From: Faecalicatena fissicatena
GTDB lineage: Bacteria; Bacillota; Clostridia; Lachnospirales; Lachnospiraceae
Length of the DNA: 35,820 bases
Assembly: GCA_001028025.1 (NCBI GenBank)
Contig: LDAQ01000116.1
Span: 1 to 35,820 of the forward strand
Reading direction: 5' to 3'
Within the stretch, counting starts at the first letter, position 1. Each line of letters opens with the position of its first letter. Position numbers and translations under genes: made by a program. Below, one piece after another: positions 1 through 8,305 of this stretch. A model generated the notes under the pieces. The model saw only the letters and a list, made by a program, of their open reading frames with translations. It was not told the DNA's origin and did no database searches.

Positions 1-29
1 AAGCTCGTGAGCTAAATCCCGATTTCCTG

Positions 30-59
30 TTGAACTTACTATTACTCATACTGTATAAT
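30..59 (+). promoter_or_regulatory. Predicted sigma-A promoter of the SARP-type regulator
   Basis: TTGAAC at 30-35 and a perfect TATAAT at 54-59 are separated by 18 bp. They lie about 100 bp upstream of the regulator start codon at 163, leaving a leader of roughly 95 nt. No operator-like palindrome is obvious around it. Motif match only. Confidence 0.55.
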
Positions 60-162
60 AAAAATAAGTATTTATGCGGAGGGTACATTCTATATATGCC
101 CCCAGATCGAAGTTTAACCTGTTAAAGTCCATATATTAAATAATACAAAGGAGATTCGCTAT

Positions 163-1350
163 ATGAGAAGAAAGCCTGACCTTCACATTCGATTTTTTAA
201 CGAGTTCGCAGTATCCAGCCCGTATTATGAGTACGCCCCAAGTACACACAACAGTACACAGCTTACACTTCTGATATCCTACCTGGTCGCCAATCAGGAT
301 ACTAAGGTCCCGAAAGATGTACTGATGGCCATGCTGTGGCCGGATGAGAAGGATAAGTGTCCGGTCGGAGCCCTGCGCAACCTGGTATACAGAGCACGGA
401 AGGAGCTTGAACATCTCTACCCGGATAAAGACGTGGATTACATCAAGTTTACACAGGACGCCTACTTCTGGAATCCGGACCTTTATTGTAAGATCGATAT
501 CATTGATTTTGAAAATTATAATAACCTGGCACGGCAGGAATCCGACCCGGAGAGGCAGTTCCGGTACTACTACCGGATGCATCGTTTGTACACAGGCGAA
601 TTTCTTTCCAACCATACGTCCATTGAGTGGGTGCAGTACCGCAATACTTATTATAAGAACATGTACATCAACTGCACCCTTAATATGTGTGAATTCCTCT
701 ACACCAGATACCGCTATGATGAATTAATCTCTCAATGTGATCAGTCCATCATTTTCTATCCTGATGAGGATCGCTTTTATCGTTATAAACTGCTTGCATA
801 CCTGGGTATGAACACGATTAAGACCGCGCTGGAATATTATCACTCTACATTGAATTTCTTTTCCTCAAAATATGGAACCGATATCAGCGGATCTCTGCGG
901 GATGTCCACCAGGAAATCCTTCTGCGTATGCCAAGTAAAGAACTGGATATCAACGAGCTGGAGACAACACTGGGAAAAGACAATGAGATGGGCCAGACCT
1001 TTTACTGTAACTTTGATATCTTTAAAAATATTTATCAGCTGCATTCCCGCTCTTCTCAGCGCATGTCCGGCAGGCATTATCTGATGATGCTTACCCTGCA
1101 TCCCCAAAAAGAAAAGATGCCGGATACCATAAAAGTAAAAGAAATCATGGAAAGCCTGTACTATATGCTTTCTACCCATCTACGGAAAAATGACGTTTTC
1201 ACCAGAACATCGCTGACCCAGTACTCCGTACTCCTGACCGTAACGGAGGAAATAGGGGTAGATGCTGTGGAATCACGAATAAACGACGCCTTCCTTGAAC
1301 TGAATGGACACTCAGGATTATATCTGGAAATAGTAAAAAAAGAAATTTAA
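163..1350 (+). CDS. SARP/BTAD-family transcriptional regulator
   Basis: A 395-residue regulator. Residues about 7-110 resemble the winged-helix DNA-binding domain of SARP/AfsR-type activators: a short beta start (LHIRFFNEFAV), a helix with LMAMLWPDE, then a recognition region around ALRNLVYRARKEL. Residues about 115-260 match a bacterial transcriptional activation (BTAD) domain, helical and TPR-like, with the typical YTGEFL and YRYKLLAYL segments. The last ~100 residues contain LRKNDVFTR followed by QYSVLL, which resembles the core of a GGDEF fold without its catalytic GGDEF sequence; this is a weak resemblance. There is no signal peptide or membrane segment, so the protein is cytoplasmic. 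The ATG at 163 follows an AGGAG ribosome binding site. The gene is monocistronic and converges on the URO-D gene ending at 1565. The target is unknown. Confidence 0.8.
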   Translation: MRRKPDLHIRFFNEFAVSSPYYEYAPSTHNSTQLTLLISYLVANQDTKVPKDVLMAMLWPDEKDKCPVGALRNLVYRARKELEHLYPDKDVDYIKFTQDAYFWNPDLYCKIDIIDFENYNNLARQESDPERQFRYYYRMHRLYTGEFLSNHTSIEWVQYRNTYYKNMYINCTLNMCEFLYTRYRYDELISQCDQSIIFYPDEDRFYRYKLLAYLGMNTIKTALEYYHSTLNFFSSKYGTDISGSLRDVHQEILLRMPSKELDINELETTLGKDNEMGQTFYCNFDIFKNIYQLHSRSSQRMSGRHYLMMLTLHPQKEKMPDTIKVKEIMESLYYMLSTHLRKNDVFTRTSLTQYSVLLTVTEEIGVDAVESRINDAFLELNGHSGLYLEIVKKEI

Positions 1351-1392
1351 GAATACAAAGAGAAAGAATACAGACTCTTTTGAAGCAGTAGT

Positions 1393-1480
1393 ATTGCAGA
1401 AGAGGCAGACTGTACCGGGGATGCATGCCTATGGAAAAGCATTTATGATCCCCGGTACAGCCCGCCTCTCCTGCTGCAGT
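1393..1480. repeat. Long imperfect hairpin between convergent genes
   Basis: A 13-bp perfect stem, CTGTACCGGGGAT at 1410-1422 against ATCCCCGGTACAG at 1448-1460, is extended outward by AGAGGC/GCCTCT and GCAG/CTGC pairing. It lies between the convergent ends of the SARP-type gene and the URO-D gene. No clear T-run follows on either strand, so it is not a textbook terminator, but it may stop or stabilise both transcripts. Confidence 0.55.
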
Positions 1481-1564
1481 ATGGTCAAAGGGTCCGTATT
1501 CTTTTATTATTTACATATACCCAAAAGGGCATGAACTGACGGATACTTTAGATATCCAGATCTG

Positions 1565-2809
1565 CTATTTCCGTGAATCAGCCACAGCCTTGTACATGGC
1601 CAGGATATTTACTCCAGGTACGTCAGGCATGATATTATGTTCCTGATTAAAGACGAATCCGCCTCCGGGTGCAAAGATATCAATCATCCTTCTTGTATAC
1701 TCATAGACTTCTTCCGGTGTGGATCTGTTCAGGATGCTTCTTGTGTTGCATCCGCCTCCCCAGAATGTGATATCGTTTCCAAATTCTCGTTTCAGCGTTG
1801 CAGGATCCATCTGGTACGCAGTCGTCTGAACCGGATTGATCACATCGTATCCTGCGTCGATCAGATCTCCCATAATCGGATAAATAGAACCGCAGGAGTG
1901 CAGGAATGTTTTCATATTGCTGTGTTTATGAACGTATTCATTTAACTGTTTATGATATGGTTTGAATAACTCCTGATATTTTTCTCTGGACATGAACATT
2001 CCGGTGTCCATTCCCAGGTCATCTCCGAAACGCAGAATGTCTACAATATCTCCAACTGACTCACATACCTTTTCCAGAGAAGCAAGGTGGCGGATCATCA
2101 GCTGCTCTACCAGTGACTCTACATTTTCCGGATCTGCATATGTATCCATCAGGAAATTGTCAATTCGTCTCAGGAAAGTTCCCCACTCAAACAGATTGCA
2201 TCCGCAGGTAATCATCAGCGCACGGTCTGTCTTCTCTCTTAACGCCAGAGTCCGTTCTCTTAACTGCTGGTAAAAATTGTCGTCCCCTGCATGATCCCAC
2301 GGGCTGTGCACCAGGGCGCTCCAGAGTACTTTTCCCATCTGGTGGTCCAGATCTGACCAGTCATCCGGATAATCATCCATATATGGGAAATATGTCTGGT
2401 CGAAGAAAGTAGCCCCAACCGGCATTCTCGCAATCAGTGTGCCTTCTGAATCGTGAACTACATAGTCTCCGTTTTCCAGCTTTTTTGGCTGGAACCATTT
2501 TGGATACTGGCCGGTAGAACCATCAGCAAGTGTCACATCATACCAGTCATCATCGTTCTCATTGAATACTCTTCCGATATCAATCACATCTACGCCAAAC
2601 TGATCCATCAGTTTGATCTCCGGCTGTACGACCTGCTGTACAACATCGAATATTCTTGTATGTCCACCGGTAATTCCCATCTCCTTTTTCAAGTTGTTAT
2701 AAGCAATTGCAGAAATTCCTGAACTCGGTGTTCCTCCCAGATCCAGCGGCACATAATCAGGTTCTTTGTGATTAATAGATGCCAATACTCTTTCCCTTGA
2801 TGTCATCAT
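1565..2809 (-). CDS. Uroporphyrinogen decarboxylase (URO-D) superfamily protein, paralog 1
   Basis: A 414-residue soluble TIM-barrel protein of the URO-D/MtaA superfamily, which contains HemE decarboxylases and the zinc methyltransferases MtaA, MtbA and CmuA. The N-terminal SRERVLASINHKEPDYVPLDL is the family's usual opening. HSC at 304-306 and a Cys at 354 (GGGC) match the His-x-Cys...Cys zinc-ligand pattern of the MtaA-type methyltransferases. This favours methyl transfer over porphyrin decarboxylation, and no haem or corrinoid gene is nearby. It is almost collinear, without gaps, with the protein encoded at 9465-10703. The ATG at 2809 follows GGAGG with 6-nt spacing; the next codon is also ATG, but its spacing is no better. 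It is transcribed divergently from the LacI fusion at 3022, with two palindromic operators between them. The substrate is unknown. Confidence 0.85.
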   Translation of the reverse strand: MMTSRERVLASINHKEPDYVPLDLGGTPSSGISAIAYNNLKKEMGITGGHTRIFDVVQQVVQPEIKLMDQFGVDVIDIGRVFNENDDDWYDVTLADGSTGQYPKWFQPKKLENGDYVVHDSEGTLIARMPVGATFFDQTYFPYMDDYPDDWSDLDHQMGKVLWSALVHSPWDHAGDDNFYQQLRERTLALREKTDRALMITCGCNLFEWGTFLRRIDNFLMDTYADPENVESLVEQLMIRHLASLEKVCESVGDIVDILRFGDDLGMDTGMFMSREKYQELFKPYHKQLNEYVHKHSNMKTFLHSCGSIYPIMGDLIDAGYDVINPVQTTAYQMDPATLKREFGNDITFWGGGCNTRSILNRSTPEEVYEYTRRMIDIFAPGGGFVFNQEHNIMPDVPGVNILAMYKAVADSRK

Positions 2810-2823
2810 ATTTTTCCTCCATT

Positions 2824-2837
2824 TCTAAACGGTTAGA
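2824..2837. promoter_or_regulatory. Imperfect LacI-type operator (O2)
   Basis: TCTAAACGGTTAGA is a degenerate copy of the palindrome at 2920-2935. It lies in the predicted 5' untranslated region of URO-D paralog 1, just upstream of the ribosome binding site. Paired with O1 it would bracket the URO-D promoter. Confidence 0.5.
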
Positions 2838-2872
2838 TTTTCCTGTATACGTTAAGTGCTTTGTTACTTTTG

Positions 2873-2900
2873 ATTATATCCTATTGCTTTTTTTATTCAA
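2873..2900 (-). promoter_or_regulatory. Predicted promoter of URO-D paralog 1
   Basis: On the minus strand, TTGAAT (2900-2895) and TATAAT (2878-2873) are 16 bp apart. The start point would fall near 2866. Operator O1 is centred 54.5 bp upstream of the end of the -10 box, about -61.5 from the start point. Confidence 0.55.
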
Positions 2901-2919
2901 TAGGGTTTTTAAAATTTTT

Positions 2920-2935
2920 ATCTAAACGTTTAGAT
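2920..2935. promoter_or_regulatory. Perfect LacI-family operator (O1)
   Basis: ATCTAAACGTTTAGAT is a perfect 16-bp palindrome with the central CG typical of LacI-family operators. It lies between the URO-D paralog 1 promoter and the -35 box of the divergent LacI fusion (2939), so it could act on both. The regulator encoded at 3022 is the obvious candidate ligand. Confidence 0.7.
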
Positions 2936-2938
2936 TCT

Positions 2939-2967
2939 TTGATTTTACCATAATAATATGCTATGAT
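2939..2967 (+). promoter_or_regulatory. Predicted promoter of LacI/binding-protein fusion 1
   Basis: TTGATT (2939-2944) and TATGAT (2962-2967) have the optimal 17-bp spacing. The O1 palindrome ends 3 bp upstream of the -35 box, which suggests autoregulation. Confidence 0.6.
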
Positions 2968-3021
2968 AAGACAATTAAAATGCGTAGCGAGAATTCTTTC
3001 AAATATGGGAGGTAACTGCCA

Positions 3022-5319
3022 ATGGCAACCTTAAAAGATGTAGCCAAAGACGCCGGAGTATCAATTGCAACGGTTTCCTGCTGCCTGAGCGGCGCAAAAA
3101 ACGTGAAACCGGAGACCCGTGCCAGAATCATGGACTCCATAGAAAAGCTAAAATATATCCCCAATGCTTCAGCGCGCAACCTTAAGACCGCGGATTCTAA
3201 AAAAATAGGAATTATACTTACTGATATAGACGATTATTACCACGCCGAGATCTTTAAAGGGATCTCTTCTTATCTTCAGAATAAAGGCTACAGCATGAAC
3301 GTTGCCTTTTCCAATAACTCTCCGGATATCGAATGCGATAAGATAGATGATTTTGTAAGCAGTAATGTATCGGGGCTGTTAATTATCACCGCACAGCCAC
3401 AGAATACGGACTTTTTCACTGCCAGAATCAAGAATTATAATATTCCCGCTGTATTTATAGAACGCAGGCCCGACAATCTGAATACCAGCTTTGTCAGCTT
3501 TGATAATGCCAAAACCACCTATTATCTGACGGAAAATCTGATAAAAAAGGGCTATCAGAATATTGCCCTGATCACAGGTTCACAACAATTCTCCTCTGAG
3601 TCCGAGGCCATATCCGGCTACAGGACTGCCCTGCAGGATTATGAGCGTTCCATGAATCCTGATCTGATCCAGACCACCAATCTGACCAAAGAGGAAGGAT
3701 TTAAAGCATTTCTCACCCTGCCCCTTCTGGATCAGGTTGATGCCGTAATCACCACCTCCGAAAATATAGCCCAGGGAGTGGCAGAAGCCTGCAAAATACA
3801 TGGAAGCGTTCCATCCGAAGATATACAGATCCTGACTTTTGGAGAAGAATCCTGGAACCGAGTCAATCTGTCCGGAATCATACACACCTCCCGGACTGCA
3901 TTTACACTGGGGACAAAAGCCGCTGAGCTGTTGATGAAAAATATCGAATCTCCTGTTCTGTTCGAGGAAAAGACGCTGCTGTTTACAGATGAAATCATAC
4001 ACAGCAGTCTTCCGGTTCCCCAGGCCAGAAAAAAGATCTCTGTCCCCGGAAATCCCCTCACTTCTCAGGAACCGCTCCGCATCCTGATGTCAGACCTTGC
4101 AACCTCCCATGCCGCCAAACTGCTTTCGGAAAATTTCACCCGAAAGACGGGCATCCCGGTGAAAATTGATTTTGCCGCTCAAAACATACTGCTTAGTGAA
4201 ATTGTGGAAGATCTGGGCCGTTCCCGGTCCCACTATGATATTTATATGTATGACATTCCCTGGCTGCAGTATCTTGTGCAGAACGGGCTGATTGCAGATA
4301 TCACGGATTACATAGAAAGTACGGATTTCAATCCGGATGCCTTTTTCCCGGAAAATCTGAATAACTGCATGTTCGATAAGCGATATTACGGAATTCCCAT
4401 TGTAGGAGGCTCACAGATCTTATTTTACAGACAGGATCTTTTTGAGAACAGACATATACAGAAAGACTTTAAAAAAATGTTCCGGATTCCGCTCTCTCCG
4501 CCCCGTACATGGACGGAGTTTAATGGAATCGCATCTTTCTTTACCAGGAAATACAACCCGGATTCCCCCACTCCATATGGAACTTCCATGGCCGGAATCG
4601 TTGATGAAGCACTGGCCCCGGAAATCCTGATCCGCCTCTGGTCAGGCGGTGGGAAGCTTTGGGACAAATACAACCGGGTATGCATGAACACACCGGAAAA
4701 TGCCCAGGCCTTTGGCAGCATCTTAAAAACCCTTAATTATATTGAGACATCCCCATTTGACACCGATATTTCCCAGACCGTTTATGACTTTTGTTCAGGA
4801 AAAACCGCCATGCTGATTACCTACTCTGAATATGCGAGTCAGATCTGCCAAAGCATCCACAACAACATCATAGGCCGTGTAGGGTACGAATCAATCCCCG
4901 GTAAAACCCCTGCCAGCGTCGGCTGGAACCTGGGAATGAATCCCTACACAGCCCATTCCAGAGAGTGTTCCATGTATTTCCAGTGGCTCAGCCAAAAAGA
5001 TATCAGTATCTACATGACTATCCTGGACGGCCAGTCTCCTGCCCGGGCTCCATACTCCAGCCATGAACTGCTGAAGCTCTACCCCTGGCTGGAGCTAACC
5101 GAAAAAAGCTTTGAATACTGCAGAAAAAGAACCGGCCCGTACAGCAAAAATTCCCTGATCATTCCCCAGAGCCGGATTGAGACCACACTTTGCAGTGTGT
5201 TAAAAAGCATAGTAAACGATGGCCTGTCCATCACAGAAGCATTGGATAACGGACAGAATGAAATGACCGCACTCTTCAAATCATATGGGTATCCGAAGCC
5301 GCTGCATTTTTTGCCTTAG
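3022..5319 (+). CDS. LacI-family regulator fused to an extracellular-type solute-binding domain, copy 1
   Basis: A 765-residue protein in three parts. Residues 1-~55 are a LacI helix-turn-helix (TLKDVAKDAGVSIATVSCCL) with the hinge helix YIPNASARNLK. Residues ~60-335 are a LacI/periplasmic-binding-protein type 1 sensor (KIGIILTDIDDYYHAEIFKGI, and the late GEESWN and HTSRTAFTLG segments). Residues ~350-765 resemble an ABC family-1 sugar-binding protein (YDIYMYDIPWLQYLVQNGLIADIT, YYGIPIVGGSQILFYRQDLF, PRTWTEFNGIASFFT, GKTAMLITYSEYA). A standard LacI regulator has about 330-340 residues. There is no signal peptide, so the binding domain should be cytoplasmic and act as a second ligand sensor. 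The ATG follows GGGAGG. The gene is divergent from URO-D paralog 1 and ends 1 nt before a long inverted-repeat element. It is closely related to the protein at 23404-25659. Confidence 0.88.
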   Translation: MATLKDVAKDAGVSIATVSCCLSGAKNVKPETRARIMDSIEKLKYIPNASARNLKTADSKKIGIILTDIDDYYHAEIFKGISSYLQNKGYSMNVAFSNNSPDIECDKIDDFVSSNVSGLLIITAQPQNTDFFTARIKNYNIPAVFIERRPDNLNTSFVSFDNAKTTYYLTENLIKKGYQNIALITGSQQFSSESEAISGYRTALQDYERSMNPDLIQTTNLTKEEGFKAFLTLPLLDQVDAVITTSENIAQGVAEACKIHGSVPSEDIQILTFGEESWNRVNLSGIIHTSRTAFTLGTKAAELLMKNIESPVLFEEKTLLFTDEIIHSSLPVPQARKKISVPGNPLTSQEPLRILMSDLATSHAAKLLSENFTRKTGIPVKIDFAAQNILLSEIVEDLGRSRSHYDIYMYDIPWLQYLVQNGLIADITDYIESTDFNPDAFFPENLNNCMFDKRYYGIPIVGGSQILFYRQDLFENRHIQKDFKKMFRIPLSPPRTWTEFNGIASFFTRKYNPDSPTPYGTSMAGIVDEALAPEILIRLWSGGGKLWDKYNRVCMNTPENAQAFGSILKTLNYIETSPFDTDISQTVYDFCSGKTAMLITYSEYASQICQSIHNNIIGRVGYESIPGKTPASVGWNLGMNPYTAHSRECSMYFQWLSQKDISIYMTILDGQSPARAPYSSHELLKLYPWLELTEKSFEYCRKRTGPYSKNSLIIPQSRIETTLCSVLKSIVNDGLSITEALDNGQNEMTALFKSYGYPKPLHFLP

Positions 5320-5320
5320 T

Positions 5321-5636
5321 GGGGACGCCTGTAGGGAGAGGGGCAGAGCAGCGCACACGGGAAACTCCCTGCCATTTTCGGAGAGCCGCCCGTTTGCTAA
5401 GAATTGCTAACCAAAAATCATGCCGGATTTGAAGGCACCATCGACATTCACCGGGCAATCTTGATGATTGCCCGGCTCAGGTCGATTTAAAATTTGCTTT
5501 GGAGAGCAAATTTTAGCCTTCAAATCCGGCATGATTTTTGGTAAGCAATTCTAACGCGCACTCTAGGGTCCCCGAAAACGGCAGGGAGTTTCCCGTGTGC
5601 GCTGCTCTGCCCCTCTCCCTACAGGCTGTGCGCATC
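5321..5636 (+). repeat. Long structured inverted-repeat element, copy A
   Basis: Left arm 5328-5381 pairs with 5572-5625 at 53 of 54 positions. After an asymmetric loop, 5400-5436 pairs with 5516-5552 at 36 of 37. The centre holds a stem ATCGAC/GTCGAT enclosing the hairpin CCGGGCAATC/GATTGCCCGG, and a second hairpin TAAAATTTGCT/AGCAAATTTTA. Copies B and C have the same layout, ends and size but different arm sequences. The element begins GGGGACGCCTGT one base after the LacI fusion stop codon, reads in the same sense, and ends ACAGGCTGTGCGCATC. It encodes no convincing protein. It could be a 3' RNA structure or a non-autonomous mobile element. Confidence 0.85.
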
Positions 5637-5740
5637 CAATGGGAAGAAAAAGTCTGCACCGGGGAGTTCTTCTACGTGGGCAGCGGATTGAGTCGTGTTA
5701 TGCGGAGATTTGATGGCTCCATAAGTTTGCAGAGATTCCT

Positions 5741-5820
5741 AGGGGACGCTGCTCCTGTGAGGGACGCTGCTCCTGTGGAGGACGCTTTTCGCGGTCCTGC
5801 TGGACACGGAGCGTCCCCCT
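5741..5820 (-). repeat. GGGGACG hairpin with tandem 18-bp repeat after dacF
   Basis: The unit GGGACGCTGCTCCTGTG occurs at 5743 and again at 5761 (18-bp period), with a third decayed unit following. GGGGACGCT at 5742-5750 pairs with AGCGTCCCC at 5810-5818. Read on the minus strand it begins immediately after the dacF stop codon with GGGGGACGCT, like the start of copy A. It may serve as the dacF 3' end or be a small relative of the inverted-repeat elements. The stretch 5637-5740 between the two holds nothing I can recognise. Confidence 0.6.
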
Positions 5821-5821
5821 C

Positions 5822-7204
5822 TTACCTCTTCCGCCTCCGCAAAACCACCGCTCCTGCGGCAATTAGTATGATGAGTACCGCCACTGCACCAATCCCGATA
5901 TAGAGTTTGAGTTCAGGCTGTTGATCCGTTTTTTCTTTTGGCGGCTCTGCAGTTAAGTCCTCCTGCTTATTTTCTATTTTACGGCTGTCGCTTGCCGTTG
6001 TATCTCCCATCAGTTTCTGATAGCCTTCTTCGGTCAGGGTGGCTTCTGCGCTGCCGACTGCCTGGCCTTTATAGGTATAGTTGACTTTTCCGTCTCTGAT
6101 TCCATTTTCAGTCAGTACAATATTTTTGTCCAGACTGGAAAAATCTACGCTGTCGGGGAGTACAACATAGGGGTTTTGGGTGTTAAAATTATTAATGTCT
6201 TCTGATGTCTCCAGATTCTCAACTGGAACTTTTTTGAAGTTCGAAAAAACATAGTCCATCATGGCTCTTGTATCGGTATAAGCATCTACGCCGTAATCGT
6301 AGAGTACTACGGCAGCAAGGTGCATATCTCCGTTGTCAGCCATTGTTACCAGGGTTGTTTTGGCCTGGTCTGTGTACCCGGTTTTACCACCGGTACAATA
6401 TTCATAGTAATAGTAATTTTCCGGCCAGAGCATCTTATGGTTCTGCTGAAATACGCGTTCTTCCTGTGTCAGGTTGGTGGCGCCGATTTTATATTCGAGC
6501 TTTCCCATAATGGTTCTGAATTCTTCCTGCTGGTAGACAGCAGATGCGATCAGCGCCATGTCATGGGCGGTTGTGTAGTGCTCATCATCGTGAAGCCCGT
6601 TCGGATTCACCCAATGCGAATTTGTACATCCAAGTTCTTTTGCCCTGTCATTCATTTTCTGGATAAATGTATCATAGTTTCCGCCAAGCCGCAGCTCTCC
6701 TACACTCTCGGCAACTGCATGGGACACTTCATTTGCAGAAGCAAGAAGCACTGCATGCAGCGAATCTTCGAGTGATAGCTCCTCTCCCGCTTTCATTCCG
6801 ATCTGCGCATCATCATACTGCAGAAAGGAAATACTGTCCTCCGTAAATTTTACCTTATCGGTCAGGTCTGCATTTTCCAGGGCAACAAGCGTAGTCAGCA
6901 GTTTTGTGATGCTCGCAGGAAAATGCTTTGCATCCATATTCTTTCCATACAGGATCGCGCCGCTCTCCATATCCATCACGACCGCTGAATCAGCATACAC
7001 CTTTGGCCCCCCGGGCCATTTCTCCAGGCCATTGGTATCAATCTCAGCTTCATAGGAAGCCGCCTTTTCCTGCGCTTCCGCCTCTGCGGCCAGCTCTTCC
7101 TCCGTCTTCTCTTGTGTATCCCCCTCCTCCGCCATAACAACCGCGGGAGAAAGCATTAAAATAGCGGCTATTAAAAAACAAAATAAAATCCGTTTTAACT
7201 TCAT
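5822..7204 (-). CDS. dacF: D-alanyl-D-alanine carboxypeptidase (PBP5/DacF type)
   Basis: Serine-type D,D-carboxypeptidase that trims the terminal D-Ala from peptidoglycan stem peptides outside the membrane. 460 residues from the ATG at 7204, chosen because GGAGGG lies just upstream and MKLKRILF opens a signal peptide ending near AMA/MAEE (about residue 25); an upstream in-frame start would bury the signal. The catalytic motifs are all visible: SITK (98-101), SAN (156-158) and KTG (274-276). A C-terminal domain follows, then a membrane anchor (about 435-455) ending in RRRKR. The repetitive acidic stretch EEELAAEAEAQEKAA follows the signal peptide. The gene is monocistronic, with a GGGGACG hairpin directly after the stop. 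The paralog name is uncertain; the activity is well supported. Confidence 0.9.
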   Translation of the reverse strand: MKLKRILFCFLIAAILMLSPAVVMAEEGDTQEKTEEELAAEAEAQEKAASYEAEIDTNGLEKWPGGPKVYADSAVVMDMESGAILYGKNMDAKHFPASITKLLTTLVALENADLTDKVKFTEDSISFLQYDDAQIGMKAGEELSLEDSLHAVLLASANEVSHAVAESVGELRLGGNYDTFIQKMNDRAKELGCTNSHWVNPNGLHDDEHYTTAHDMALIASAVYQQEEFRTIMGKLEYKIGATNLTQEERVFQQNHKMLWPENYYYYEYCTGGKTGYTDQAKTTLVTMADNGDMHLAAVVLYDYGVDAYTDTRAMMDYVFSNFKKVPVENLETSEDINNFNTQNPYVVLPDSVDFSSLDKNIVLTENGIRDGKVNYTYKGQAVGSAEATLTEEGYQKLMGDTTASDSRKIENKQEDLTAEPPKEKTDQQPELKLYIGIGAVAVLIILIAAGAVVLRRRKR

Positions 7205-7485
7205 AATTCCCTCCAGATTTTTATTATCATATGCTGATCCAGCCAAACTCATTCTTACTAAAAAAAATTATTGCATGCATAATATGTAAATGATATTTAT
7301 TTAGATTTTGCTGTACCAGCGGATAATTTCATACATTACATACTACCCCAAATTTTGGAAGACCGCAAGTAGTGAGCATGTGGAAGATAGAAGCATGAAA
7401 AAACGGATTGATATGGTAAGTTGCAACATTACTATGCAGATTTTTTTGTTATTGTATAAGCAGAACGATAAATCAGTATGCTGTT

Positions 7486-8157
7486 TTATGTCTCTCTGTA
7501 CCTCTCCTCTGTGTATACCAGGGCAAAGCAGTATAGTGAATTCAAAGCCGATGAGAGCAATATTCCCGCTACAATATCGGTAAACCAGTGCACCCCGGAC
7601 AGAAGCCGTCCGATTACCATTACTGCAATTAGTAAGCCAGACATAATATCCACTGTCCAAAGCCATGCTTTCTTTCCACGCAGATAATAATGAAACTGCA
7701 TCATAGCAGTACCTATAATACAGATGACAAGCATTGTATGGGAGGATGGATATGAAGCTTCTAAACTTTCAGAAAGAAGAACAGGCCTATAATTGATAAT
7801 GACCAGTTCAAAGAATACATAAACCGCCATAACCAGAAAGTAAAATGCACCGAGTAATAAAAGTCTGCAATCTACTTTCTTAATACTTTTCCTCTTTATA
7901 AGCTGGAAAAGGCCCAGGGCTGCAAACCCCAACGCGATTATTATGGCAGCAGTTCCCAGCCAGTCTGTAATGTCATACCATATTAAGTTCACGCCAAGGA
8001 TTTGAAACACGAATTGGTTGATGGCGGCAAGCCCTACTTTAGACTGACACGGTCCAACAGGCTGCACATCGACGTTCTTGATTATAACGGTAAAAAGTAT
8101 AAAAATTAAAAACAGGGTTCCGGTTATGATAAGATACTTTTTTGATTTCTTTTGCAT
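7486..8157 (-). CDS. PAP2-family membrane phosphatase
   Basis: 223 residues with about six hydrophobic membrane segments, the first at 8-27. The phosphatase signature is present: RP at 124-125 (motif 1, shortened), YPSSH with His140 (motif 2), and RLLSGVHWFTD with Arg184, His190 and Asp194 (motif 3). Proteins of this family remove phosphate from lipid phosphates such as undecaprenyl diphosphate or phosphatidic acid on the outer face of the membrane. The specific substrate cannot be read from the sequence. It starts at ATG 8157 with AAGGAAG upstream. It lies 148 bp downstream of the Xre-type regulator, with a terminator between them, so it is probably transcribed separately. The 233 bp between its stop and dacF hold no gene. 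Confidence 0.85.
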   Translation of the reverse strand: MQKKSKKYLIITGTLFLIFILFTVIIKNVDVQPVGPCQSKVGLAAINQFVFQILGVNLIWYDITDWLGTAAIIIALGFAALGLFQLIKRKSIKKVDCRLLLLGAFYFLVMAVYVFFELVIINYRPVLLSESLEASYPSSHTMLVICIIGTAMMQFHYYLRGKKAWLWTVDIMSGLLIAVMVIGRLLSGVHWFTDIVAGILLSSALNSLYCFALVYTEERYRET

Positions 8158-8260
8158 ATCTGATCTTCCTTTCTTTTGCTGTGATACTTTATTTGTAAGC
8201 TGCAGTTAGATTATCTGCACACAGCGCAAAAAGGACAAGAAACCTGTCGTCACACTAGCA

Positions 8261-8297
8261 AAAAGGCCCCGACACTATTCGTGTCAAAGGCCCTTTT
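8261..8297 (-). terminator. Rho-independent terminator of the Xre-type regulator
   Basis: A hairpin formed by AAAAGGCCCCGACAC and GTGTCAAAGGCCCTTTT, immediately after the stop codon at 8306. The minus strand ends in a T-rich tract, consistent with termination of the regulator transcript before the PAP2 gene. Confidence 0.7.
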
Positions 8298-8305
8298 CTA
8301 AGGAT

